Shown piece after piece: positions 1 to 6,625 of a stretch of DNA of 17,478 nt (positions within the stretch are counted from its first letter, which is position 1; every line of letters begins with the position of its first letter). A program made the position numbers and the translations under genes. The stretch covers positions 1-17,478 of the forward strand of contig JAHEJH010000079.1 of the NCBI GenBank assembly GCA_024638905.1. Reading direction: 5' to 3'. The notes beneath the pieces are model-generated. The model saw nothing but the letters and a program-made list of their open reading frames with translations, was not told the origin of the DNA and searched no databases. This DNA comes from Luminiphilus sp. (GTDB lineage Bacteria > Pseudomonadota > Gammaproteobacteria > Pseudomonadales > Halieaceae).

Positions 1-420
1 TTCAAGCGCACAACGATAGGACGGCCCATCATCATGGGCCGAAAAACCTTTGAGAGCGTGGGTTTTCCGTTACCTGGGCGGCGCAATATTGTGATCACAC
101 GAGACGAATCTTGGCACCACGAGGGAGTGTTGACTTGCCACACCCTCGACGAGGCCCTCGAACGGGCGTTTGAACAGGCGCTGATTGATGGTGCGGACGC
201 TGCGATGATAGTCGGTGGCGCCGAAATTTATCGTCTGGCACTGCCCAGAGCCGACAAAGTGGTGCTGACCCGTGTGCAGGGTCAGGTGTCTGGAGACGTG
301 GTTTTTGACCTCGATTTATTGGCTGGCTGGCAGGAAGTCGAGACGGCCCAATATGCCGCTGAGGGGGGCAACAGCCATGCGTTCACCGTTGTCGAGCTGA
401 CGCCGCCACAAAAAGCGTGA
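1..420 (+). CDS. folA: Dihydrofolate reductase, C-terminal part (5' end outside window)
   Basis: This enzyme reduces dihydrofolate to tetrahydrofolate with NADPH in the cytoplasm. The reading frame is open from base 1 (FKRTTIGRPIIMGRKTFESV), so the ATG at 34 is internal, not the start. Seen: the DHFR motif IIMGRKTFESVG followed by PLPGRRNIVIT, the cofactor-binding IVGGAEIY segment (near 220-240), and the C-terminal strand with NSHAFTVVEL. By comparison with E. coli FolA, about 30 N-terminal residues lie upstream of the window, including the active-site Asp. The stop is TGA at 418-420. No T-rich hairpin follows it. Family identification is firm. Confidence 0.95.
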   Translation, partial: FKRTTIGRPIIMGRKTFESVGFPLPGRRNIVITRDESWHHEGVLTCHTLDEALERAFEQALIDGADAAMIVGGAEIYRLALPRADKVVLTRVQGQVSGDVVFDLDLLAGWQEVETAQYAAEGGNSHAFTVVELTPPQKA

Positions 421-450
421 CAAAGGCCCCAGATGAAGCCATGAAACCAT

Positions 451-479
451 TTGCGTTGCCGAAACGTACACGGTAAATT
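451..479 (+). promoter_or_regulatory. Candidate sigma70 promoter for the TonB operon
   Basis: TTGCGT (451-456) and TAAATT (474-479) are separated by 17 bases. Each hexamer matches consensus only partly (3/6 and 4/6). If this promoter is real, transcription begins near 487, inside or just after the C tract, and the FNR-like palindrome at 494-507 lies just downstream. That geometry would suit repression. It is a prediction only. Confidence 0.3.
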
Positions 480-488
480 CCCCCCCCC
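480..488. repeat. Homopolymeric C tract (9 C)
   Basis: Nine consecutive C residues lie in the regulatory gap upstream of the TonB operon, between the candidate -10 hexamer and the FNR-like palindrome. Such tracts can change length by slippage. No coding sequence is affected here. Confidence 0.8.
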
Positions 489-493
489 ACTGT

Positions 494-507
494 TTGATGG
501 CGATCAA
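494..507. promoter_or_regulatory. FNR/Anr-type operator (TTGAT-N4-ATCAA)
   Basis: TTGATGGCGATCAA is a perfect dyad and matches all ten defined positions of the FNR/Anr consensus TTGAT-N4-ATCAA. It is centred at 500.5, about 98 bases before the DUF3450 start codon. If it acts as a class II activator site (-41.5), the transcript would start near 542. If the promoter at 451-479 is used, the site would be a downstream repressor site. CRP family members prefer the related TGTGA half-site, so FNR/Anr/Dnr-like regulators are the better match. Function is inferred. Confidence 0.55.
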
Positions 508-520
508 TTTAATAAGAAGC

Positions 521-539
521 CACTGACTCAGATTCAGTG
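521..539. repeat. Short inverted repeat in the TonB operon leader
   Basis: CACTGA (521-526) and TCAGTG (534-539) form a perfect 6-bp dyad around a 7-nt loop. No T tract follows, so it is not an intrinsic terminator. It could be a second operator or an mRNA leader hairpin. Confidence 0.4.
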
Positions 540-598
540 AGGGCCCGCTTGACGGTGCTCTCACCCCCGATTTGCTTTTGAGAGGAAGTATCAACCCC

Positions 599-1369
599 AT
601 GACCACGACTCGATTGAAAACCTTGCTGGCGGCGATATGCATCGGCGGCGGTGCGTCCATTGCGGGCGCGCAGTCCATCGATCCTATCGTTGAGGTCGGC
701 AAGCAGCGCACAGTAGCGGCCAAGGCGTCACAAGCCAAGATTGACCGCCTGGCTGATGAAACCGCCAGCCTCCTGTCTGATTACAAGACAGTAATGAAGC
801 AGGTAGACGGACTGAAGGTCTACAACGCGCGGCTTGAGCGACAGATTGCCAATCAGGAGAAGCGTATCCGCGATATCGATGCCTCGATTGCGGAAGCATC
901 GGTGATTCAGCGGCAGATCCCGCCGCTGGTGACACGCATGCTCGATGGCCTGGAGCAGTTCATCAATCTCGATATGCCGTTTGATCTCGATACCAGACTG
1001 GGCAACATCGAGGCAGTGCGAGCCAACATGGACCGTTCCGATGTGACCTCCGCCGAGGCGTTTCGGCAGGTGCTGGAGCTTTACTCGATTGAACTGCAGT
1101 ACGGTCGCGGCATAGAAGCGTACACCGACACGATTGAGCTGGGTGGTGCCGACCGCGAAGTCGATATTTTGCGTATTGGCCGCGTCGCGCTGGTGTACCA
1201 AAGCACAGATGGCGCCGAGACCGGTGCTTGGAATAAAGATGCCCAAAGCTGGGAAGAGTTGTCAGCTGGCGATTACGCTACTGCCGTCCGCAAAGGGGTT
1301 CGAATCGCCAAGAAGCAGGCGACGATTGAGCTCTTGAACATGCCTGTATCTGCGCCGGAGGCGAACTGA
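599..1369 (+). CDS. DUF3450 family periplasmic coiled-coil protein
   Basis: First gene of the TonB2-like operon; 256 residues. A signal peptide (KTLLAAICIGGGASIAGA) ends near residue 24 before QSIDP, so the mature protein is probably periplasmic. Residues about 30-110 are rich in heptad-like K/E/L/A segments and should form a long coiled coil. The C-terminal half carries the DUF3450 hallmarks LDMPFDLDTR (124-133) and VDILRIGRVALVYQS (188-202). ATG 599 is preferred over an in-frame TTG at 572 because GAGGAA lies 11 nt upstream and the signal peptide begins there. The stop is one base before the ttpC-like ATG, so the two are co-translated. In Vibrio, DUF3450 proteins sit beside ttpC/exbB2/exbD2/tonB2. 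The molecular role is unknown; a periplasmic partner of the long ExbB-like protein is an inference. Confidence 0.85.
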   Translation: MTTTRLKTLLAAICIGGGASIAGAQSIDPIVEVGKQRTVAAKASQAKIDRLADETASLLSDYKTVMKQVDGLKVYNARLERQIANQEKRIRDIDASIAEASVIQRQIPPLVTRMLDGLEQFINLDMPFDLDTRLGNIEAVRANMDRSDVTSAEAFRQVLELYSIELQYGRGIEAYTDTIELGGADREVDILRIGRVALVYQSTDGAETGAWNKDAQSWEELSAGDYATAVRKGVRIAKKQATIELLNMPVSAPEAN

Positions 1370-1370
1370 A

Positions 1371-2792
1371 ATGCGTTCTCAATTGCTGAAAGTATCTGCC
1401 ATCGTACTGGCGGGCGCGCTGATTGCACCCCTGACCTTTGCTCAGGAGGAAGCCGACGCGGAAGCACCGCCACCCCCGACGCCGCAGGAGATTGCCGCCG
1501 AGAACCTCGACCAGCTGCTGAATCTGGTCAAGCAGGGTCAGGCGCGTGCCTCATCTGAAAACGCGGCGCGTGAAGCCCGCTTTACTCAGGACAAAGCTAA
1601 TCAGGCAGCCGCGCTAAAGCGCGCTGAGGAAGAGCGCACGCGCGAGGAGCGCCGCTCAGCGCGACTCGAGAAGCAGTTTGAACAAAACGAGCTGCTGATT
1701 GCTGCCAAGCAGGAGCAATTGCGTGAGCGTCTGGGTACGCTCTCCGAGCTGTTTGGCCACCTTACGGCGGCCTCAGGTGACCTGGCATCCAACGTTGAGG
1801 TGTCACTGGTCAGCTCCGAGTATCCCGGCCGAGAAGGCTTCCTCAAGGACTTGATTGCCAAGATGTCTGGCTCTGACCAGCTTCCTAGCATTGCGGAGAT
1901 CGAGCGGGTCTGGTTTGAACTGCTGCGTGAAATCCGCGAGCAGGGCGAAGTCAGCCGGTTCACGGCGCAGGTTGCGACACCTTCTGGTGAGCTCAGCGAG
2001 CGCGAAGTGGTGCGAGTCGGTGCTTTCAATATCGTTGATACCGACGGTAACTACCTCTCCTTCAATGTCGACAAGTTGGCAGAGTTGCCCCGTCAGCCAG
2101 GCGGCGGCTTCAATTCCCAGGCTCAGGATCTCGCGGGTTCTCAGTCTGGTCTGACGCAGTTTGGTATTGATCCGACGGGTCCAACCGGGGGCTCGTTCCT
2201 CGCGGCCATCATTGACAGCCCAACCATCACTGAGCGTTGGCATCAGGGTGGCTACGTGGGCTATGCCATTTCGGCGGTGGGTGCTTTTGCCTTTATTCTG
2301 GCTATCTACCGGTTGATTGTGCTCACGGCAGTGGGCGGCAAGGTATCCTCGCAGCTCAAGTCGAGCTCTGCTCGTGATGACAACCCGCTGGGGCGTGTAC
2401 TCAAGGTCCACGAGACCAACCCCAACATGGATCCCGAGACGTTGGAACTGAAAATGGCCGAAGCCGTTCTCAGCGAGACGCCCAAGCTGGAGTCAGGTCT
2501 GACGCTGCTGAAGATCATCGCAGCAGTCGCGCCGCTGATGGGTCTGCTCGGTACGGTGACGGGTATGATCATTACCTTCCAAGCCATTACCATTTTTGGT
2601 GCGGGAGATCCCAAGGCAATGGCAGGCGGTATTTCTTCCGCACTGGTAACGACGGTTCTGGGCCTGTTGGTCGCGATACCGACGGTATTGCTGCACACAG
2701 TGGTCAACGGCCGCTCACAGCGCATTATTCATGTGCTGAACGAGCAAGCTACGGGCATTGTGGCGGAGCACTCCGAGCGCGCGCACAACTGA
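1371..2792 (+). CDS. ttpC: Long MotA/TolQ/ExbB proton-channel protein, TtpC-like
   Basis: This 473-residue protein is an ExbB homologue with a large periplasmic extension, the architecture of Vibrio TtpC, which is needed for TonB2 energisation. Order: signal peptide 1-24 (LTFA/QEE), Pro-rich stretch 33-38, charged coiled coil about 55-125, globular extracytoplasmic region 126-285, then the MotA/TolQ/ExbB domain. Membrane segments are near 293-318, 378-408 (containing APLMGLLGTVTGMI) and 422-445. A GGAG Shine-Dalgarno lies at 1357-1360. Transcription is shared with the DUF3450 gene upstream (1-nt gap) and exbB downstream (22-nt gap). It probably joins ExbB/ExbD in the inner membrane, with its coiled coil reaching into the periplasm. 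Family assignment is firm; the TtpC-like role rests on length and neighbourhood. Confidence 0.88.
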   Translation: MRSQLLKVSAIVLAGALIAPLTFAQEEADAEAPPPPTPQEIAAENLDQLLNLVKQGQARASSENAAREARFTQDKANQAAALKRAEEERTREERRSARLEKQFEQNELLIAAKQEQLRERLGTLSELFGHLTAASGDLASNVEVSLVSSEYPGREGFLKDLIAKMSGSDQLPSIAEIERVWFELLREIREQGEVSRFTAQVATPSGELSEREVVRVGAFNIVDTDGNYLSFNVDKLAELPRQPGGGFNSQAQDLAGSQSGLTQFGIDPTGPTGGSFLAAIIDSPTITERWHQGGYVGYAISAVGAFAFILAIYRLIVLTAVGGKVSSQLKSSSARDDNPLGRVLKVHETNPNMDPETLELKMAEAVLSETPKLESGLTLLKIIAAVAPLMGLLGTVTGMIITFQAITIFGAGDPKAMAGGISSALVTTVLGLLVAIPTVLLHTVVNGRSQRIIHVLNEQATGIVAEHSERAHN

Positions 2793-2814
2793 TTACCCAG
2801 GAGGGTAGCTGTCG

Positions 2815-3330
2815 ATGGGAATTTTCGAGGTCATTCTTGCCTTCATGGAGAAAGGCGGGAACGTATTGTGGCTGATCGCTGCGCTCGTATTCTTCATGTG
2901 GACACTGATCTTCGAGCGGGTGTGGTATTTCACTTCCGTTTGGAAGGCTGACCGCGCTGCGGTTGTCAGTGCCTGGGAAGGGCGCGACGAGCGCAAGTCG
3001 TGGAACGCCAAGAAGATCCGCGCGCGTCTACTATCTGAGAGTCGCGAACTGATCAATGACAACATGAACGTGATTGCGACGTGCGTGGCGCTGTGCCCGC
3101 TGTTAGGCCTTCTTGGCACGGTAACCGGCATGATCGAGGTGTTCAACGTGATGGCGGTGACGGGCGGCGGCGACGCCAAATCCATGGCGGGCGGCGTGGA
3201 GCGATCTACAATCCCCACTATGGCGGGGATGGTCGCTGCGTTGTCTGGCCTGTTCGCGAACACCTATCTCCAGAGGGTTACCAACCGGGAGCAGCAGCTC
3301 CTGACAGATCAATTGACGTCGGATCATTGA
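2815..3330 (+). CDS. exbB: Biopolymer transport protein ExbB (TonB2 type)
   Basis: Inner-membrane proton-channel subunit of the TonB energiser; 171 residues, the short ExbB2-like size. Three membrane helices are visible: about 15-38 (NVLWLIAALVFFMWTLIFE), 84-112 and 131-152. The second carries the family signature CPLLGLLGTVTGMIEVF (94-110). The third, with STIPTMAGMVAALSGLFANT, would line the pore. A strong Shine-Dalgarno AGGAGGG (2799-2805) sits 9 nt before ATG, the best ribosome site in the operon, which could raise ExbB output relative to its neighbours. The pairing with a second, longer ExbB-family protein just upstream is typical of TtpC-containing operons. Confidence 0.93.
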   Translation: MGIFEVILAFMEKGGNVLWLIAALVFFMWTLIFERVWYFTSVWKADRAAVVSAWEGRDERKSWNAKKIRARLLSESRELINDNMNVIATCVALCPLLGLLGTVTGMIEVFNVMAVTGGGDAKSMAGGVERSTIPTMAGMVAALSGLFANTYLQRVTNREQQLLTDQLTSDH

Positions 3331-3354
3331 TCCTGTCTGCAGGTTGAAAAAACG

Positions 3355-3759
3355 ATGCGAAAAATAGCGAAAGAACAGGAACAGGGCGGCGCTGAGATCG
3401 ATTTAACACCGATGCTGGACGTCGTGTTCATTATGTTGATCTTTTTTATTGTTGTGGCGTCCTTCATCAAGGAGGCTGGGGTCGAGGTCAACCGCCCCGA
3501 CAACAATCAGCCGGATAATCCTGAGGACTCCACCAGTATTCTGGTTGAGGTGGCTTCGGATAACCAAATTTGGATGGAAAACCGCCGTGTGGACATCCGC
3601 GCGGTCCGCGCCAACATTCAGCGATTGCTGGCCGAAGACCCTGAAGCTCCTGTCACCATTAAGGTGGAGAAAGGTGCTGAGGCCGGCATTGTGATCGATG
3701 TGGCGGATGCTGCCCGCGAATCCGGTGTCGCCGCAGTGAACTGGGCCTCGGATCGGTAA
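3355..3759 (+). CDS. exbD: Biopolymer transport protein ExbD (first copy)
   Basis: ExbD subunit of the TonB energiser; 134 residues with a short cytoplasmic N-terminus, one membrane helix (about 20-42) and a small periplasmic domain. The helix contains the essential proton-carrying aspartate, here D22 in DLTPMLDVVFIMLIFFIV. The periplasmic part keeps the ExbD order: VEVNRP after the helix, then ILVEVASDNQIWMENRRVD, then VTIKVEKGAEAGIVIDVADAARESG. The ribosome site is weak (AGGTTG at 3341-3346). The gene follows exbB by 24 nt and precedes a second exbD by 11 nt. ExbB pentamers enclose two ExbD helices, so two ExbD genes raise the possibility of a heterodimer. Confidence 0.93.
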   Translation: MRKIAKEQEQGGAEIDLTPMLDVVFIMLIFFIVVASFIKEAGVEVNRPDNNQPDNPEDSTSILVEVASDNQIWMENRRVDIRAVRANIQRLLAEDPEAPVTIKVEKGAEAGIVIDVADAARESGVAAVNWASDR

Positions 3760-3760
3760 A

Positions 3761-3767
3761 GGGTGAG
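3761..3767 (+). promoter_or_regulatory. Ribosome binding site that leaves the exbD2 start open
   Basis: GGGTGAG lies only 3 nt before ATG 3771 but 9 nt before the in-frame ATG 3777. Spacing therefore favours 3777, which would shorten the second ExbD by two residues. Confidence 0.4.
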
Positions 3768-3770
3768 AGT

Positions 3771-4187
3771 ATGAGTATGCGTGACCAGCCCAGATCGGCC
3801 GCAGCGGAAGAAGGCAACCAAATTGACCTGACGCCGATGCTGGACGTTGTGTTCATTATGTTGATTTTCTTCATCGTGACCTCCAGTTTTGTGAAAGAGC
3901 CCGGGGTGGAGCTGTTCAAGCCGCAGGCCTCAACACAGGAGTCCTGTGAGCGCGGCACGATTATTTTCGCTGTTGATGCCAATGGCGATATTTTTTATAA
4001 CAAGAATAAGCTGCCGCTGGATCGCGCATTGCGAACTGCTGAGGCGGCAAAAAAAGAAGCCCCACAGGCAAATATTGTGGTGCAGGTAGACCGAGAGACC
4101 CCGGCTTACGTGGTCGAGGACTTGATCGATGTTGTGCGGCCCATTCTGACGGCGCCGCCCTGCATTTCCACGGATGAAGAGGCTTAA
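3771..4187 (+). CDS. exbD: Biopolymer transport protein ExbD (second copy)
   Basis: Second ExbD in tandem, 138 residues. The membrane segment DLTPMLDVVFIMLIFFIV (19-36) is identical to that of the first copy, including the proton-carrying Asp (D25). The cytoplasmic tail and periplasmic domain have diverged. The periplasmic domain carries two cysteines (in STQESCERG and TAPPCIST) that the first copy lacks and that could form a disulfide. It keeps the ExbD pattern IVVQVDRETPAYVVEDLIDVV near the C-terminus. ATG 3777 is a possible alternative start. tonB follows 5 nt later. Either copy could pair with itself or with the other; the sequence alone does not decide this. Confidence 0.92.
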   Translation: MSMRDQPRSAAAEEGNQIDLTPMLDVVFIMLIFFIVTSSFVKEPGVELFKPQASTQESCERGTIIFAVDANGDIFYNKNKLPLDRALRTAEAAKKEAPQANIVVQVDRETPAYVVEDLIDVVRPILTAPPCISTDEEA

Positions 4188-4192
4188 CGGTT

Positions 4193-4795
4193 ATGGGTAG
4201 TTCGGCTCGTGTTGCCGTCAGTGCCGCGCTTGCGGTCCCGGTTGCCATCGCATTATTTTTTGTCATGCACAGCCTGATCAGCCGAGACTTCAAGCAAGAG
4301 GACGTCAAGGCCCGCAAAATTGCTGACATCGTGGTCCCGGACAAAACGATCGAAACCAATCTGAACGAGGTGAAGCCCGAAAAGATTGACGATCCCGAGG
4401 AGCCGCCACCCGAGCTTGAACCCATCCAGTTCGATACGCAGCTCGACATGAACGTTGCCAATATGGCGCCGACGACTGGCATTAACCTCAATCTGAATGC
4501 GTCGGGTATGTCGTCTGGTGATGGTGAATACTTGCCCATCGTGAAGGTCGCGCCCATTTATCCGAGGCGCGCGCAGACACGGGGCATTTCCGGATACTGC
4601 ATTGTTGAGTACACCGTGACTAAAACCGGTTCCATTCGAGATCCGTTTGCGGTGGACTGCCAGCCTAAGGGTATTTTTGAGCGGGCATCGCTGAAGGCCT
4701 CGGAGAAGTTCAAGTACAAGCCGAGAGTGGTAGACGGCGAGCCGATCGAAGTGGCCGGCGTACAGAACAAGTTTACTTACGAGCTGGAAAACTGA
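4193..4795 (+). CDS. tonB: TonB energy transducer (short TonB2-like)
   Basis: TonB carries energy from the ExbB/ExbD motor to outer-membrane receptors. The protein has 200 residues: a membrane anchor at about 6-28, a short Pro/Glu spacer (68-77, PEEPPPELEP) much shorter than in E. coli TonB, and a C-terminal TonB domain about 112-200. That domain shows the expected VAPIYPRRAQTRGISGYCIVEY and TGSIRDPFAVDC strands and KFKYKPRVVDGEPIEV. The anchor lacks the S-x3-H pair found in E. coli TonB; its only His (H26) is at the outer end. Two cysteines (C136, C156) sit on neighbouring strands. A GAAGAGG ribosome site (4176-4182) overlaps the end of exbD. Confidence 0.92.
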   Translation: MGSSARVAVSAALAVPVAIALFFVMHSLISRDFKQEDVKARKIADIVVPDKTIETNLNEVKPEKIDDPEEPPPELEPIQFDTQLDMNVANMAPTTGINLNLNASGMSSGDGEYLPIVKVAPIYPRRAQTRGISGYCIVEYTVTKTGSIRDPFAVDCQPKGIFERASLKASEKFKYKPRVVDGEPIEVAGVQNKFTYELEN

Positions 4796-4796
4796 G

Positions 4797-6161
4797 ATGA
4801 GAGGTTTGGCTATGACGATGGCGTCACTGTTTCGCGTTTCTGCTCTCTCCGTTATTGCGCTTTGTGGTGCGGTGGCATTGGATCAGGCGGCCCCGGGCGT
4901 TTTGCTATCCGAGGCGGTAGCCCAGGACAAGCCTAAGAAAGATACCCGCGAGACCCGCCGTACCCCTGCGCTTCGGAATAAGGTCTATGAGCGGCTCGCA
5001 GAGGCTCAAACCTTGGCAGAGGCAAAGGACTACGCCGGTGCGTCAGCGATTCTCAATGACATGATTTCAGAGGACGGCAAGCAGGCGCTGAACAGTTACG
5101 AGCTGGCTAACGTCTATAACCTGCACGCGTTTTTGAGCTACGCGAGCGAGGATTACCCTCAGTCTTTGCGCTATTACGAGCAGGTGATTGCGCAACCTGA
5201 TATCCCTCTGGCGATGGAGATCAACACACGCTTCACCATTGCGCAGCTCTACTTTGTTCAGGAGAAGTGGCAGCAGGGCATCGATGCGCTCCTGATGTGG
5301 TTCGAGATGAACGAGAAGCCCAATGCGGGCGCTTATGTGTTGCTCGCTCAGGGCTACTACCAGGTCAAGCGATACGATCTGGCACTGGATAACGTCGAGA
5401 CGGCGATCGCCATGCACGAGGGCGAAGGAAAGTTGCCCAAAGAGCAGTGGTACAACCTCGCGCGGTTCCTCTACTTCGACAAAGAAGATTTTGATTCAGC
5501 GCTCGACGTGCTGAATACGCTGATCATCTACTACCCAAAGAAGCAGTACTGGGTGCAGGCCTCACACCTTTATGGCGAGAAGAAAGACGAGCCGCGTCAA
5601 CTGGCGCTGATGGAAGCCGCCTATGAACAGGGCTTCCTCGATCGTTCCAGCGAGCTGGTGACCATGGCCTACTTGTACCTCAACGCAGAAGCGCCTTACT
5701 ACGCCGGGTCTGTGATTCAGAAAGGCTTCGCCGACGAGCTTGTCGAGGACAAGTCAAAGAACTACGAATTGGCGGGCAGCGCTTGGGCACAGGCACGGGA
5801 GGTGGCCAAGTCCATTCCGATGATGGAAAAGGCGGCCGCCAAGTCTGAAGAGGGCGAGCTGTACGTGCGCTTAGGAAACGTGTACCTCGACGGAGATCAG
5901 TTCCAGAAATCCGCTGACTCGATACTTAAAGGTTTAAACAAGGGCGGTGTAAAGCGCCCAGACCAGGCACGCTTGGCCCTAGGTATGGCTTATTTTAATT
6001 TGGGGGATTACGACGAGGCTCGCAAGGCGTTCAGGGCAGCCGGCAAGGACGGTGCCCGCCGCAAAGAATGGCAGCGCTCACAGGAGATGGCTCAGCAGTG
6101 GATCGCTTACGTGACCAGTGAAGAAGATCGCCAGCGCGAGCTGGAAAAAGATCTTTTCTAG
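4797..6161 (+). CDS. Secreted TPR-repeat protein of the TonB2-like operon
   Basis: Last gene of the operon; up to 454 residues. A signal peptide ending near LLSEAVA/QDKPKK (residue 42-43) predicts export to the periplasm. The rest is almost all paired helices of the tetratricopeptide type. Recognisable units lie near 64-98 (AEAQTLAEAKDYAGASAILNDM), 103-133 (YNLHAFLSYASEDYPQSLRYYEQV), 177-207 (LLAQGYYQVKRYDLALDNVETAI), 218-246 and 390-417 (LALGMAYFNLGDYDEARKAF). A TPR protein is a regular companion of TtpC-type TonB2 operons and probably acts as a periplasmic scaffold between the motor and receptors; that role is inferred. ATG 4797 is one base after the tonB stop, but the in-frame ATG 4812 has the better ribosome site. 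Confidence 0.85.
   Translation: MRGLAMTMASLFRVSALSVIALCGAVALDQAAPGVLLSEAVAQDKPKKDTRETRRTPALRNKVYERLAEAQTLAEAKDYAGASAILNDMISEDGKQALNSYELANVYNLHAFLSYASEDYPQSLRYYEQVIAQPDIPLAMEINTRFTIAQLYFVQEKWQQGIDALLMWFEMNEKPNAGAYVLLAQGYYQVKRYDLALDNVETAIAMHEGEGKLPKEQWYNLARFLYFDKEDFDSALDVLNTLIIYYPKKQYWVQASHLYGEKKDEPRQLALMEAAYEQGFLDRSSELVTMAYLYLNAEAPYYAGSVIQKGFADELVEDKSKNYELAGSAWAQAREVAKSIPMMEKAAAKSEEGELYVRLGNVYLDGDQFQKSADSILKGLNKGGVKRPDQARLALGMAYFNLGDYDEARKAFRAAGKDGARRKEWQRSQEMAQQWIAYVTSEEDRQRELEKDLF
4800..4804 (+). promoter_or_regulatory. Ribosome binding site favouring ATG 4812 for the TPR gene
   Basis: AGAGG lies 7 nt before ATG 4812, whereas ATG 4797 has no good site upstream. A start at 4812 would give MTMASLFRVSALSVIALC, a more compact signal peptide. 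Confidence 0.45.
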
Positions 6162-6180
6162 GCGACGTCAGAAAGAAATA

Positions 6181-6206
6181 AAAAAGGGCCCTTACGGGCC
6201 TTTTTT
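6181..6206. terminator. Bidirectional intrinsic terminator between the TPR gene and csp
   Basis: An 11-bp stem (6181-6191 with 6196-6206, one G-T pair) encloses a TTAC loop. The stem is GC-rich at the top and ends in A6/T6 on either side, so it gives a U tract whichever strand is transcribed. It lies 20 nt after the TPR stop and 11 nt after the convergent csp stop, so it can end both transcripts. Confidence 0.9.
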
Positions 6207-6216
6207 GTTTCGGCTG

Positions 6217-6423
6217 TTACTGCGGATGGACGTTCTCGGCCTGAGGGCCTTTTTGTCCGTCTGTGACGGTGAACTCGACCTTCTGTCCATCTGTGAGGGT
6301 TTTGAAGCCATCACCCTGAATAGCGCTGAAGTGAACGAATACATCTGGACCATCTTCTTGTGCGATAAAACCGTAGCCCTTGGTCTCGTTAAACCACTTC
6401 ACGGTGCCCGTTACTGTTGACAT
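6217..6423 (-). CDS. CspA-family cold-shock protein
   Basis: Small single-domain nucleic-acid chaperone, 68 residues, the family's normal length. Seen: TGTVKWFNETKGYGFI with the RNP1 motif KGYGFI and the RNP2 motif VFVHF, then a C-terminal strand ending PQAENVHPQ. It should bind single-stranded RNA in the cytoplasm and melt secondary structure; whether it is cold-induced cannot be told from the protein. Translation starts at ATG 6423 with AGG about 12 nt upstream. The 202 bases before it, up to the end of pyk, allow a long leader as in cspA-type genes. It ends at the shared terminator. Confidence 0.95.
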   Translation of the reverse strand: MSTVTGTVKWFNETKGYGFIAQEDGPDVFVHFSAIQGDGFKTLTDGQKVEFTVTDGQKGPQAENVHPQ

Positions 6424-6550
6424 GTTTTCTACTACCTGTATTGACGATTACTCATTTGCCCTTGCGGGCTGTTGCGCTTGATGGGAACAAAACCGAAGAC
6501 CGAAGACTGCAGTGGCTCAGCAAAAAGCGTGCTGGAGATCCAGCCACCGC

Positions 6551-6559
6551 AGTGTAGCA
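6551..6559 (-). promoter_or_regulatory. Candidate extended -10 promoter for the cold-shock gene
   Basis: On the - strand TGCTACACT has the TGn extension and a -10 hexamer (TACACT) close to consensus. No clear -35 lies 16-18 bases upstream. Transcription would begin near 6544, giving a leader of about 120 nt. The rest of 6424-6625 shows a tandem 7-bp repeat (ACCGAAG twice, 6492-6505) and no open reading frame I would call. Confidence 0.35.
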
Positions 6560-6625
6560 CTCTCGCAAGCCAGCGCAGATGAATTTTTTTGGCAGTTCAA
6601 CGCCCCAAAATGGCGCGATCGGGCC

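Noticed and set aside
316..738. 140-residue reading frame on the - strand across the folA end and operon leader
   Set aside because: It runs antisense to folA and the DUF3450 gene, covers the regulatory gap, and its sequence has no recognisable family features.
1803..2411. 202-residue - strand frame inside the ttpC-like gene
   Set aside because: It is fully antisense to a well-supported membrane protein gene, and its composition looks like a mirror of that gene.
3961..4557. 198-residue - strand frame across exbD2 and tonB
   Set aside because: Both genes beneath it are well supported. The frame is rich in Ser/Pro repeats that come from antisense reading of the Pro/Glu spacer.
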